From the NCBI GenBank assembly GCA_938045215.1, contig CALINF010000111.1:1-15160 (forward strand): a DNA stretch of 15,160 nt, given 5' to 3'. Source of the stretch: an uncultured Halieaceae bacterium. Lineage in GTDB: Bacteria; Pseudomonadota; Gammaproteobacteria; Pseudomonadales; Halieaceae. Both the position numbers and the translations under genes were made by a program. Under the pieces are notes generated by a model. It saw only the letters and a list, made by a program, of their open reading frames with translations. It was not told the origin of the DNA and searched no databases. Below are positions 6,095-13,240 of this stretch, in pieces (within the stretch, counting starts at the first letter, position 1; each line of letters starts with the position of its first letter).

Positions 6095-7237
6095 ATGGCG
6101 CAGAAGTACTCAAGTGAAAGCGAGGATATCGAGGAGATAGCTGGCGCACCTCCGGCTGAATCACGCGCAGAAGTGCACGAGCGCCGATTGACGCAGTCTG
6201 TATCGATCAACCGCTATCTGTACCTGCAGACCCAGCAGATGGAGACCATGCTGCTGGGTGCCTCCGATCTGTCTGCGCTACTGGAGATTATGCTGGTCAG
6301 CATGCCGCGCCACTTCGGGTGCCAGATCGCCGAGTTGTGGTTGTACGATCCGGAGGGCGTTTTATCTGGCCTGATTGGTGGTACCCAGCGCTATGGAGAA
6401 CATCTGCAGATGCACCCCGATGCATTTGAAATGCAGGAGCTGTACGATCTGGAGCCGGATGTGGTGCTTGTAGATGCTACCGACTCCCGGATGTTCGAGG
6501 TATTAAAATCAGATCACGGCATTGATTATGCCATGCTGTTACCGCTCACCGACTCGGGAAGGATGATAGGCAGCCTGCACTTTGGCATGCGAGACCCGGC
6601 GTTGTACAAAGGGCCTGCGGAGGAGGATCTTGTGGCTCATCTGACGGCTGTGATCTCTCTATGTTTTAAAAATATGGTCACTCGTCAGCAGGTCTCCCAG
6701 CTGACGCTGCTGGATCCGCTGACTCACATCAGCAACATGCGCGGGTTTGAGAAAGACATAGCTCGTGAGATATCCAGGGCACGCAGGGCGGAGCAGCCGT
6801 TGAGTGTGCTGGTGATGGAGATCGACGAGTATGAGGATCTCTACTTGCACTATGGCAAGGTAACCAGCCACTTCGTAATGAAGAAGGTTGCGGAGCGCAT
6901 TTACTCTGATCTGCGAGCAACTGATTATATGGCTCGCTTGTCAGATACCACGCTAGCGGTGCTTATTCCTGCAAGCAGCGAGGGCTTGGGCTACGACATC
7001 GGTACTCGTATGGCGGGTGATATCGACGACTTTGCGGTCGACGATGGCCGCGGCGCGGTGTTGTATGTCACGCTCAGTGTGGGTTTGGTGACCTGGGATC
7101 CACAGCAGTATCCTGCGGTCGATATGCCTCAGCTGGCGAAGCAAATGCAGTCCGAGGCGCAAAAGGCGCTCGATGCTGCAAAAACCGGTGGTGGGAATCG
7201 TGTGGCCAGAGGCCGGCTCAGCACCATGATGCTGTAG
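6095..7237 (+). CDS. GAF-like domain plus degenerate GGDEF domain protein, likely c-di-GMP receptor without cyclase activity
   Basis: Cytosolic protein of 380 residues from the ATG at 6095, which has GGAG 4 bases ahead; a GTG at 6059 lacks a ribosome binding site. Residues 30-55 are a likely linker helix, about 55-195 look like a GAF/DUF484-type sensor domain, and 200-375 form a GGDEF fold recognisable from TLLDPLTHISNMRGFEKDI (204-222) and the final AKTGGGNRV (362-370). The catalytic signature, expected after R281-L282, reads SDTTL (283-287) instead of GGDEF; the first metal-site Asp is Glu (MEID, 241-244) and the GHxxGD element is GKVTSH. Diguanylate cyclase activity is therefore unlikely. 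RATD (274-277) sits exactly five residues before the lost motif, which is the position of the RxxD inhibitory c-di-GMP site. It probably senses c-di-GMP or relays a GAF signal. The carbonic anhydrase gene follows after 20 bases. Confidence 0.8.
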   Translation: MAQKYSSESEDIEEIAGAPPAESRAEVHERRLTQSVSINRYLYLQTQQMETMLLGASDLSALLEIMLVSMPRHFGCQIAELWLYDPEGVLSGLIGGTQRYGEHLQMHPDAFEMQELYDLEPDVVLVDATDSRMFEVLKSDHGIDYAMLLPLTDSGRMIGSLHFGMRDPALYKGPAEEDLVAHLTAVISLCFKNMVTRQQVSQLTLLDPLTHISNMRGFEKDIAREISRARRAEQPLSVLVMEIDEYEDLYLHYGKVTSHFVMKKVAERIYSDLRATDYMARLSDTTLAVLIPASSEGLGYDIGTRMAGDIDDFAVDDGRGAVLYVTLSVGLVTWDPQQYPAVDMPQLAKQMQSEAQKALDAAKTGGGNRVARGRLSTMML

Positions 7238-7257
7238 CCTCAGCAGGAGAGTCTTTC

Positions 7258-7890
7258 ATCGAAACGCTATTTGCCAATAACAGGAAGTGGGCTGCCGAGG
7301 TTAAGGCGGAAGACCCTGCTTTTTTTGAGAAACTCGCGGCACAACAAAACCCCAGATACCTTTGGATTGGCTGTTCAGACAGCCGGGTGCCGGCCAATCA
7401 GATCGTTGGTCTGGCGCCGGGCGAGATTTTTGTGCACCGTAATGTGGCCAATGTGGTGGTGCATACCGACTTTAACTGCCTTACGGTTCTGGCCTATGCC
7501 ATCGATGTGCTCAAGATCGAGCATGTAATCGTAGTGGGCCATTACGGCTGTGGCGGTGTGCGCGCAGCGTATGAAAGCGCAGACAATGGGCTGATCGACA
7601 ATTGGCTGCGCAATATCAAGGATGTTTTACATTTGCATCGAAGCCGTTTTGATGGGCTCCCCGACGATGAATCGCGTGTTGACCTGCTGTGTGAACTGAA
7701 TGTGATGAGCCAGGTGGCCAACGTCTGCCATACCACCATTGCCCAGAACGCCTGGGCCAGAGGGCAGTCGCTTTCGGTGCATGGCCTGGTGTACAGCTTG
7801 CATGATGGGCTGTTAAAGGACTTACAATGCTCAGTAACCGGGCTTGATCAGGTATCGGACGTGTATCGGGTGATCGTCCCCCCGGGGTAA
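7258..7890 (+). CDS. can: Beta-class carbonic anhydrase, apparent ATC start codon
   Basis: Zinc enzyme interconverting CO2 and bicarbonate in the cytosol, supplying bicarbonate for carboxylations. The zinc ligands and catalytic dyad are all present: C39, D41 and R43 in IGCSDSRVPANQ, and H95 and C98 in GHYGCGGV. ELNVMSQVANV and GQSLSVHGLVY are further family marks. Length from 7258 is 210 residues, as usual for the family. The frame has no ATG, GTG or TTG before the GTG at 7387, which would remove the first zinc ligand and the whole N-terminal arm. Homology-like sequence (ETLFANNRKWAAEVKAEDP) continues upstream to about 7258. A strong AGGAG (7245-7249) lies 8 bases before an ATC at 7258, the best start candidate. 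A near-cognate start, or an error or point mutation there, are the two explanations. It lies 20 bases after the GGDEF-like gene. Confidence 0.88.
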   Translation: METLFANNRKWAAEVKAEDPAFFEKLAAQQNPRYLWIGCSDSRVPANQIVGLAPGEIFVHRNVANVVVHTDFNCLTVLAYAIDVLKIEHVIVVGHYGCGGVRAAYESADNGLIDNWLRNIKDVLHLHRSRFDGLPDDESRVDLLCELNVMSQVANVCHTTIAQNAWARGQSLSVHGLVYSLHDGLLKDLQCSVTGLDQVSDVYRVIVPPG

Positions 7891-7928
7891 GCCAGTGCTG
7901 AATCCCTCCCTGTTTAAAGAGAATAACG

Positions 7929-8105
7929 TTGGGTAATCTCGCTCTTATCTTGCTGCTGGTTTTTGCCGGTGTGGCCGCGATGGTCTTTCTGGGCGAACGT
8001 TTTGCGCGGCCTGCTGATCCTCAGCAGATGCAGCGGCTTAGCCGTTGGCTTGTGCCGTTGGTAGGTCTCATGCTGGTATTGTCGGCGATCAACTTCTATT
8101 GGTAA
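7929..8105 (+). CDS. Small two-helix membrane protein, 58 residues
   Basis: An open frame from TTG 7929 to TAA 8103-8105, 38 bases after the carbonic anhydrase stop, with an AAGAG stretch about 7 bases ahead of the start. Residues 3-21 (NLALILLLVFAGVAAMVFL) and 41-54 (LVPLVGLMLVLSAI) form two hydrophobic helices joined by a charged loop, ERFARPADPQQMQRLSR, with four Arg. By the positive-inside rule the loop should be cytosolic and both ends periplasmic. The protein ends NFYW. I do not recognise a family. The clean hydrophobic-charged-hydrophobic design, good spacing and same strand as its neighbours make a real gene likely. A link to carbonic anhydrase or to the following sulfate genes is only positional. 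Confidence 0.65.
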   Translation: MGNLALILLLVFAGVAAMVFLGERFARPADPQQMQRLSRWLVPLVGLMLVLSAINFYW

Positions 8106-8215
8106 TACAATCCTGCTGTAGATGCTTTTTTGGACGACTTCTGCCACACTGTGTCGCGTCCAAATCGACTGATTGCACTGTTGTGCATGGCCGCAAGCAG
8201 GTCAATATCAAGTCG

Positions 8216-8230
8216 GCTGTACCATACAGC
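8216..8230. promoter_or_regulatory. 15-bp perfect palindrome upstream of cysC, possible operator
   Basis: GCTGTA-CCA-TACAGC is a perfect inverted repeat with a 3-base centre, 36 bases before the cysC ATG. A second one, TGCAC-TGTT-GTGCA, lies at 8174-8187. The 160-base gap at 8106-8265 is the only sizeable space in the plus-strand run and is the natural place for a cysC-sat promoter; I could not identify convincing -35/-10 hexamers there. Either repeat may be a protein site or an RNA hairpin. Confidence 0.35.
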
Positions 8231-8265
8231 AAACCATAACAATTCAAAGCGGGAGAACGCTTCCA

Positions 8266-8889
8266 ATGGCAGATCAAAAAGCCACCAATGTGCATTGGCA
8301 CGAAGGCGACATTACGCGAGATCACCGACAAAAGATTCTGGGACACCAGGGGGCCACACTCTGGTTCACCGGTTTGTCCGGCAGCGGTAAGAGTACTGTT
8401 GCAGTGGCGCTCGAGGGTGTTCTCAATGAGATGGGTGTGCTCGCCTATCGTCTGGACGGTGACAACGTGCGGCTCGGGATAAATAAAAACCTGGGTTTCA
8501 GTGCTGAGGATCGTACCGAGAACATCCGTCGTATTGGCGAGGTGGCCAAACTCTTTGTAGACAGTGGAGTGGTGGCTCTCAGTAGTTTTATCAGTCCTTA
8601 CTCCGCCGATCGCGACCAGGTTCGCGCCCTGCATGACGAGGCTGGCATGCCTTTCATCGAGATTTTTGTCGATTGCTCGCTCGAAGCGGCAGAAAGTCGC
8701 GACCCGAAAGGCCTCTACAAGAAGGCACGGGCCGGAGAGATCAAGAATTTCACTGGTATTGATGATCCCTATGAAGCTCCGCCATCGCCCGAAGTGCATT
8801 TGAAGTCCGATGAGCAGAGCCTGGAAGAGGAAGTGGACCATATTCTGGCCGTTCTGAAGGAAAGAGGCATCATCGGTGCCGGCCTGTAG
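8266..8889 (+). CDS. cysC: Adenylylsulfate (APS) kinase
   Basis: Phosphorylates adenosine 5'-phosphosulfate with ATP to give PAPS, the second step of sulfate activation, in the cytosol. The 207-residue protein has the family length. The P-loop GLSGSGKST is at 36-44, followed by YRLDGDNVRLGINKNLGFS (61-79), the APS-binding SSFISPYSADRDQVR (106-120, with the serine that forms a phospho-enzyme in E. coli CysC corresponding to S110), and the lid DPKGLYKKARAGEIKNFTG (146-164) with IDDPYEAP after it. I chose the ATG at 8266, which has GGGAG 10 bases ahead and gives the usual start just before the HWHEG-like motif; the upstream in-frame start at 8173 lies in the intergenic palindrome. It is not fused to a CysN; the partner is the single-chain ATP sulfurylase 24 bases downstream. 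Confidence 0.95.
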   Translation: MADQKATNVHWHEGDITRDHRQKILGHQGATLWFTGLSGSGKSTVAVALEGVLNEMGVLAYRLDGDNVRLGINKNLGFSAEDRTENIRRIGEVAKLFVDSGVVALSSFISPYSADRDQVRALHDEAGMPFIEIFVDCSLEAAESRDPKGLYKKARAGEIKNFTGIDDPYEAPPSPEVHLKSDEQSLEEEVDHILAVLKERGIIGAGL

Positions 8890-8913
8890 CGCAAATTTGT
8901 TGGAGACAGTTAA

Positions 8914-10101
8914 ATGATCAAACCCCATGGTTCCGAGCAGCTCGACGCACGTTTTATAGCTGACTCACAGGAACGAGAAACACTCGCCAAAGAGGCTGAA
9001 ACACTGCCAGCGCTGCTGCTCAACTCTGCCGCCGCCGCCAATGCCGTCATGCTGGGTGCAGGCTATTTCAACCCGCTGCGTGGCTACATGAACCTTGCCG
9101 ATGCCATGAGTGTGGCTGAAACCTTACGCACAGTGGATGGCTTGTTCTGGCCAGTGCCCATACTCAATCTCACCAACGAGCCGGGAATAGCGGAAGGCAG
9201 CCGGATTGCGCTGCGCGACCCAAACGTCGATGGAAACCCTGTCATGGCCGTGATGGATGTTGAGAGCGTGGAATCCGTGACGGACGAGCAACTTGATTTC
9301 ATGGCTGAAAAAATCTTTCGCACGCTGGATCCGCAGCACCCGGGTGTGGCAACTTTCAAGAGCCAGGGCAACACCCTGGTGGCTGGTCCCATTCGCGTTC
9401 TGAGTCTGTCCTACTTCAAGAGTGACTTTCCGGATACATTCCGCACGGCAGTTGAGATACGCGACGAGATAGCCCAGCGGGGTTGGAACACCGTTGTGGC
9501 CTTCCAGACGCGTAACCCGATGCACCGCGCACATGAAGAGCTATGCCGCATGGCCATGCAGGACCTTAACGCCGACGGTATCCTGATTCACATGCTGCTT
9601 GGAAAGCTCAAGCCTGGTGACATACCTGCGGATGTTCGCGACGCTTCTATCCGTAAGATGGTCGATATCTATTTCCCGGAGAATACGGTCATGATCACTG
9701 GCTACGGCTTTGACATGTTGTATGCCGGTCCTCGAGAGGCTGTTCTGCATGCCGTATTCCGTCAAAATTGCGGCTGTACGCACCTAATCGTTGGCCGTGA
9801 CCACGCCGGTGTCGGCGATTACTATGGTGGCTTTGATGCGCAGACGATCTTCGATGAGGAAGTGCCCGAGGGTGCTCTGGAGCTGCAGATTTATCGCGCT
9901 GATCACACTGCCTACAGCAAGAAGTTGGATCGGGTTGTCATGATGCGCGATGCGCCAGATCATGAGAAGGACGATTTTGTGCTGCTATCTGGCACCGCGG
10001 TGCGCGAGATGCTGGGCAAGGGGATTGCGCCGCCGCCGGAGTTTTCCCGCCCTGAGGTCGCGCAGATACTGATGGACTATTACCAATCTATTGACGGGTG
10101 A
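8914..10101 (+). CDS. sat: Sulfate adenylyltransferase (ATP sulfurylase), single-subunit type
   Basis: Forms APS and pyrophosphate from sulfate and ATP, and can run in reverse in sulfur oxidisers. The 395-residue protein is of the monomeric Sat type, unrelated to the CysD/CysN enzyme of E. coli. The catalytic signature is FQTRNPMHRAH (197-207), with YAGPREAVLHA (270-280), GRDHAG (294-299) and LSGTAVREML (358-367) as further nucleotide and product contacts. The zinc-binding Cys/His cluster of some bacterial Sats is not visible; only CGC (286-288) is present near that region. ATG at 8914 with GGAGA 7 bases ahead. It follows cysC directly, so both are likely co-transcribed and produce PAPS for assimilation or for sulfation. 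No PAPS reductase or dsr/apr gene is in view, so an assimilatory role is inferred. gspC begins 35 bases after the stop. Confidence 0.95.
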   Translation: MIKPHGSEQLDARFIADSQERETLAKEAETLPALLLNSAAAANAVMLGAGYFNPLRGYMNLADAMSVAETLRTVDGLFWPVPILNLTNEPGIAEGSRIALRDPNVDGNPVMAVMDVESVESVTDEQLDFMAEKIFRTLDPQHPGVATFKSQGNTLVAGPIRVLSLSYFKSDFPDTFRTAVEIRDEIAQRGWNTVVAFQTRNPMHRAHEELCRMAMQDLNADGILIHMLLGKLKPGDIPADVRDASIRKMVDIYFPENTVMITGYGFDMLYAGPREAVLHAVFRQNCGCTHLIVGRDHAGVGDYYGGFDAQTIFDEEVPEGALELQIYRADHTAYSKKLDRVVMMRDAPDHEKDDFVLLSGTAVREMLGKGIAPPPEFSRPEVAQILMDYYQSIDG

Positions 10102-10136
10102 GGCTGCTTTAGCACTGCAGCTGCCAACGGGAGACA

Positions 10137-11171
10137 GTGTTGCCATCCAAGTGGCCTGATAGTTTCGGTACTCTTACCGATAGCCTGACAGAAGTTGGTC
10201 GGCGCTGCCGCCACCTGGTGACGACACCCGAGTCACTGCTTTGGATCAGGCGGGGTGTGTTGTTGCTTGCGGTGATCTGGGCGGCAACCGCAACCGTCAC
10301 GCTTTTATGGGCGCTGTTTCCATCGGCAAAGCCGGTTGAACAGCCTCTACCAGCAATCATCAACCCGATTCAACGCAGCGCGTCAGCGGTAGCTTCCCAG
10401 ACTGTGGATATAGATTCTTTGGTGGGCTGGCACCTGTTTGGTGAGCAGGGATCGTCCGCTCCTGCTCAGGCAATGCCAGCGGAAGCCATAGCCAATGAAC
10501 GAGATGGGATAGAGCAAGGCGCACGCGAAACTGGTCTGAATCTGGTTTTACGCGGTGTAGTTGCCTCTACTGATGATGGTCTTGGGCAAGCCATAATCGA
10601 GTATCAAAACCGACAGCAGGTGTATGGTGTAGACGACGAGTTACCCGTACCAGGTAAGGTTGTATTGGCGAAAGTCATGCCGCAGCAGGTGGTTATTGAT
10701 AACGCGGGTACCTATGAGCTATTAACGCTGTTCGAGGATTCTGTCTTGTCGTCACAGTTGGTAGCGCCTGCACCCGTTCAGCGGCGCGAGCAGCCTCGCT
10801 CTTCGTCGCAAAATCTAGACAGACGCGACGATAATGCCGCGACAGCCCTCGCGCAGAGTTATCGCGAGCAGCTTTATAGTAATCCGCGTTCGCTGGCGGA
10901 AGTTGTGCGTGTGACTGCCGTTCGCGATAACGGAGAATTGCGGGGTTATCGCGTTGCGCCGGGCAATGATGCTGCGCAGTTCAAACAATTGGGCTTCGAG
11001 GCGGGTGATCTTGTTACCGGCATCAATGGTATCGCTCTTGATGATCCAGCCAATACAATGCGACTTTATCAAGCCATGCGCACGGCAAGCGAGGCGGTTT
11101 TTGAGATCACTCGCGACAACCAGCCTGTCTCATTAAGTGTGAGTCTTGATGCCGGCGCGGTGGATCAGTGA
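10137..11171 (+). CDS. gspC: Type II secretion system protein GspC
   Basis: Inner-membrane component linking the inner-membrane platform to the outer-membrane secretin, with a role in substrate selection. The 344-residue protein has a cytosolic N-tail (1-38), one membrane helix (about 39-61, rich in Leu, Val, Ala and Trp), then the HR domain, recognised by LVGWHLFGE (95-103) and NLVLRGVVASTDDGLGQAII. A Pro/Gln/Arg/Ser-rich linker follows at about 205-235. A C-terminal PDZ domain (about 250-342) has GYRVAPGNDAAQFKQLGF and GDLVTGINGIAL. A GTG at 10137 and a TTG at 10140 are adjacent; GGGAG is 3 bases before the first and 6 before the second, so the TTG may be the one used. The 3' end overlaps an alternative gspD start by a GTGA. 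It begins the gsp run, only 35 bases after sat. Confidence 0.92.
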   Translation: MLPSKWPDSFGTLTDSLTEVGRRCRHLVTTPESLLWIRRGVLLLAVIWAATATVTLLWALFPSAKPVEQPLPAIINPIQRSASAVASQTVDIDSLVGWHLFGEQGSSAPAQAMPAEAIANERDGIEQGARETGLNLVLRGVVASTDDGLGQAIIEYQNRQQVYGVDDELPVPGKVVLAKVMPQQVVIDNAGTYELLTLFEDSVLSSQLVAPAPVQRREQPRSSSQNLDRRDDNAATALAQSYREQLYSNPRSLAEVVRVTAVRDNGELRGYRVAPGNDAAQFKQLGFEAGDLVTGINGIALDDPANTMRLYQAMRTASEAVFEITRDNQPVSLSVSLDAGAVDQ

Positions 11172-11206
11172 TAAAGTTCAAAGCAGCGAATAAGGAAACG
11201 ATTTTT

Positions 11207-13240
11207 GTGAAGGTATCGTCTCGTAACAGGCTGGCGTCCCTCCTGCTGTTCATGCTGATTGGTCTTGCTCCCGCTCCGGTGGTGGTCGCGCAGGAATACA
11301 CGGTCAACCTGAAAGAAACCGATATTCAAGAGTTGATCAAGTTCGTGGCGGATGCAACGGGTACCACTATCGTGGTCGATCCCGCAGTCAAAGGTAAGGT
11401 CAAAGTCGTTTCGTCCAAACCCGTTAGTAGTGACGAGTTGTATGAGTTGTTCCTGTCTATTTTGGACGTGCACGGTTACACCGCTGTGCGCTCCGGCGGT
11501 GTTGTACGAGTCATTCAGAACAAGGATGCCCGCTCCGCGCCGGTCGCCGTGCGTGACAACCAACCGGGTCAGACCAGTGATGAATATGTCACGCAGGTCA
11601 TCCGGCTAGACAATATTTCCGCAGCCAAACTCATTCCTGTGTTGCGACCACTGGTACCGCAACAGGCTCACATGGCAGCTTATGCGCCTAGCAACGCGAT
11701 CATTATCTCCGATGTGTCTGCCAATATTGATCGGATTCGGGACATCATCGAACGTATGGACAACTCAGCCGTACAAGAAACCGACATCGTCAGGCTGGAG
11801 TATGCCGTGGCCGATGATGTGGTGAAAATGCTGGATCAACTGAGTAAATCGGAGGCGAAGCAGAGTGGAGGCAACGAGCCTGAACTGCTGCTCGTAGCCG
11901 ATGCCCGCACCAACAGTGTACTGGTTAACGGCGACGAGATTGAACGGGCCAGAATGCGACGCCTGATTGCACATCTGGATACGCCGTTGGAACAAAGTGG
12001 CAATGTGAAGGTTGTGTATCTCGAATATGCTCAGGCCAAGGAGATCGCCGAGGTGCTAACGCGAGTGATGGCCAACATCGATCAACTGGATACCAGTGGC
12101 GACGGTGCGACCAAGCGGGGCTCTTCCAATAACTCCACAATTGAAGCCGATGAGGGTACCAACAGCCTGATTATCACTGGTGATGCTGACGAGATGGCAG
12201 CACTGGAAGGCGTGATCATGCGCCTGGATATTCGCCGTGCTCAGGTGCTGGTTGAGGCCATCATCGTAGAGATGGAGATGGTTGACGGACAGGATCTGGG
12301 TCTACAGTGGTTGTTTGCCAATCAGAATGGCGCTTTCGGTAGCAACATCAATGCTGGTGATGCGCGTGCTCGCCAAATTGCAGAAGCAGTACTGCCACCA
12401 AGCGACCCTGAGGCCACGCCCTTGGGCGATGATGAGTTTGATCTGGGCGCGTTGGCGGGTGCACTCGCACAAACACCGGGACTCTCACTTGGATGGGGCA
12501 CTATCGGTGATGATCTGTCGATGACGGTTATTCTCAATGCACTTAAAGAGCAGACCAACGCCAATATCCTGTCTACACCGAGCTTGCTTACGCTGGACAA
12601 CGAAGAAGCCTATATTACGGTCGGTCAGAATGTACCGTTCGTGACCGGCTCATTCACCAACACCGGGTCTGGTGGTGATGGTGCGCAGAATCCGTTCCAG
12701 ACCATCGAACGGGAAAACGTGGGTATAACGCTCACGGTAACGCCGCACATTAATGATGGTGACTCGGTGGTCCTGGATATCGAGCAGGAAGTGTCCAGCC
12801 TTACTGGCCTGTCGGTCGTCGCGTCTGACCTGATTACCAACGAGCGTAGAATCCAGACCAAGGTAATGGCGGGCGACAATCAGATTGTTGTGCTCGGCGG
12901 TCTGATCAAGGATGACGTTCAGGATGCATCGCAGAAAGTACCTATTCTGGGTGATATTCCGTTCCTCGGACGGCTGTTTCGGACGGATGCAGTGTCTGTG
13001 ACCAAGACGAACCTGTTGATTTTTATCCGCCCGACCATCATTCGTGATGACGCCGATCTCGATGGCGCGAGTGCTGACAAGTATCGCTATATTCGCGACC
13101 AGCAGCTGTTGCGCAAAGAGCGCGGGTTGATGTTCCTGGACGACGATCTCATTCCGGTAGTGCCTGAATGGGAGGAGCAGATCAAACAACTGGACGAGAT
13201 CAAGGAAGAGTCAGCGGTTACAGAGGACGAGGGCCAGTAG
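11207..13240 (+). CDS. gspD: Type II secretion system secretin GspD
   Basis: Forms the outer-membrane channel of the type II secretion system. From the GTG at 11207 the protein has 677 residues, a signal peptide (about 1-28, MKVSSRNR then a Leu-rich core ending VVVAQ), an N0 domain (about 30-100), N1-N3 ring domains (about 125-345) with repeated patterns such as NAIIISD, NSVLVNGDE and NSLIITGDADE, and the secretin domain (about 380-620). Secretin marks are GQNVPFVTGS, ENVGITLTVTPHINDGD, VVLGGLIKDDV, VPILGDIPFLGRLF and FIRPTIIRD. I prefer 11207 because AAGGA lies 10 bases upstream and the signal peptide is then standard. The start at 11168, overlapping the gspC stop as GTGA, adds 13 residues and remains possible through coupling. 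No clear pilotin-binding S-domain is visible in the acidic C-terminus. Confidence 0.95.
   Translation: MKVSSRNRLASLLLFMLIGLAPAPVVVAQEYTVNLKETDIQELIKFVADATGTTIVVDPAVKGKVKVVSSKPVSSDELYELFLSILDVHGYTAVRSGGVVRVIQNKDARSAPVAVRDNQPGQTSDEYVTQVIRLDNISAAKLIPVLRPLVPQQAHMAAYAPSNAIIISDVSANIDRIRDIIERMDNSAVQETDIVRLEYAVADDVVKMLDQLSKSEAKQSGGNEPELLLVADARTNSVLVNGDEIERARMRRLIAHLDTPLEQSGNVKVVYLEYAQAKEIAEVLTRVMANIDQLDTSGDGATKRGSSNNSTIEADEGTNSLIITGDADEMAALEGVIMRLDIRRAQVLVEAIIVEMEMVDGQDLGLQWLFANQNGAFGSNINAGDARARQIAEAVLPPSDPEATPLGDDEFDLGALAGALAQTPGLSLGWGTIGDDLSMTVILNALKEQTNANILSTPSLLTLDNEEAYITVGQNVPFVTGSFTNTGSGGDGAQNPFQTIERENVGITLTVTPHINDGDSVVLDIEQEVSSLTGLSVVASDLITNERRIQTKVMAGDNQIVVLGGLIKDDVQDASQKVPILGDIPFLGRLFRTDAVSVTKTNLLIFIRPTIIRDDADLDGASADKYRYIRDQQLLRKERGLMFLDDDLIPVVPEWEEQIKQLDEIKEESAVTEDEGQ

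Noticed and set aside
7387..7890. Carbonic anhydrase starting at GTG 7387
   Set aside because: It would delete the CxDxR zinc and catalytic segment and about 43 residues of family sequence that continue in frame upstream.
8089..8928. Long antisense open frame across cysC (279 codons)
   Set aside because: It mirrors the well-supported cysC reading frame and its translation shows no recognisable motif.
10103..10121. GCTGC/GCAGC 5-bp stem between sat and gspC as terminator
   Set aside because: Too short and without a T-run.
13168..13240. Longer GspE start inside gspD
   Set aside because: The extension (GGADQTTGRDQGR) is only the gspD codons in another frame, and GTG 13240 has a good ribosome binding site.
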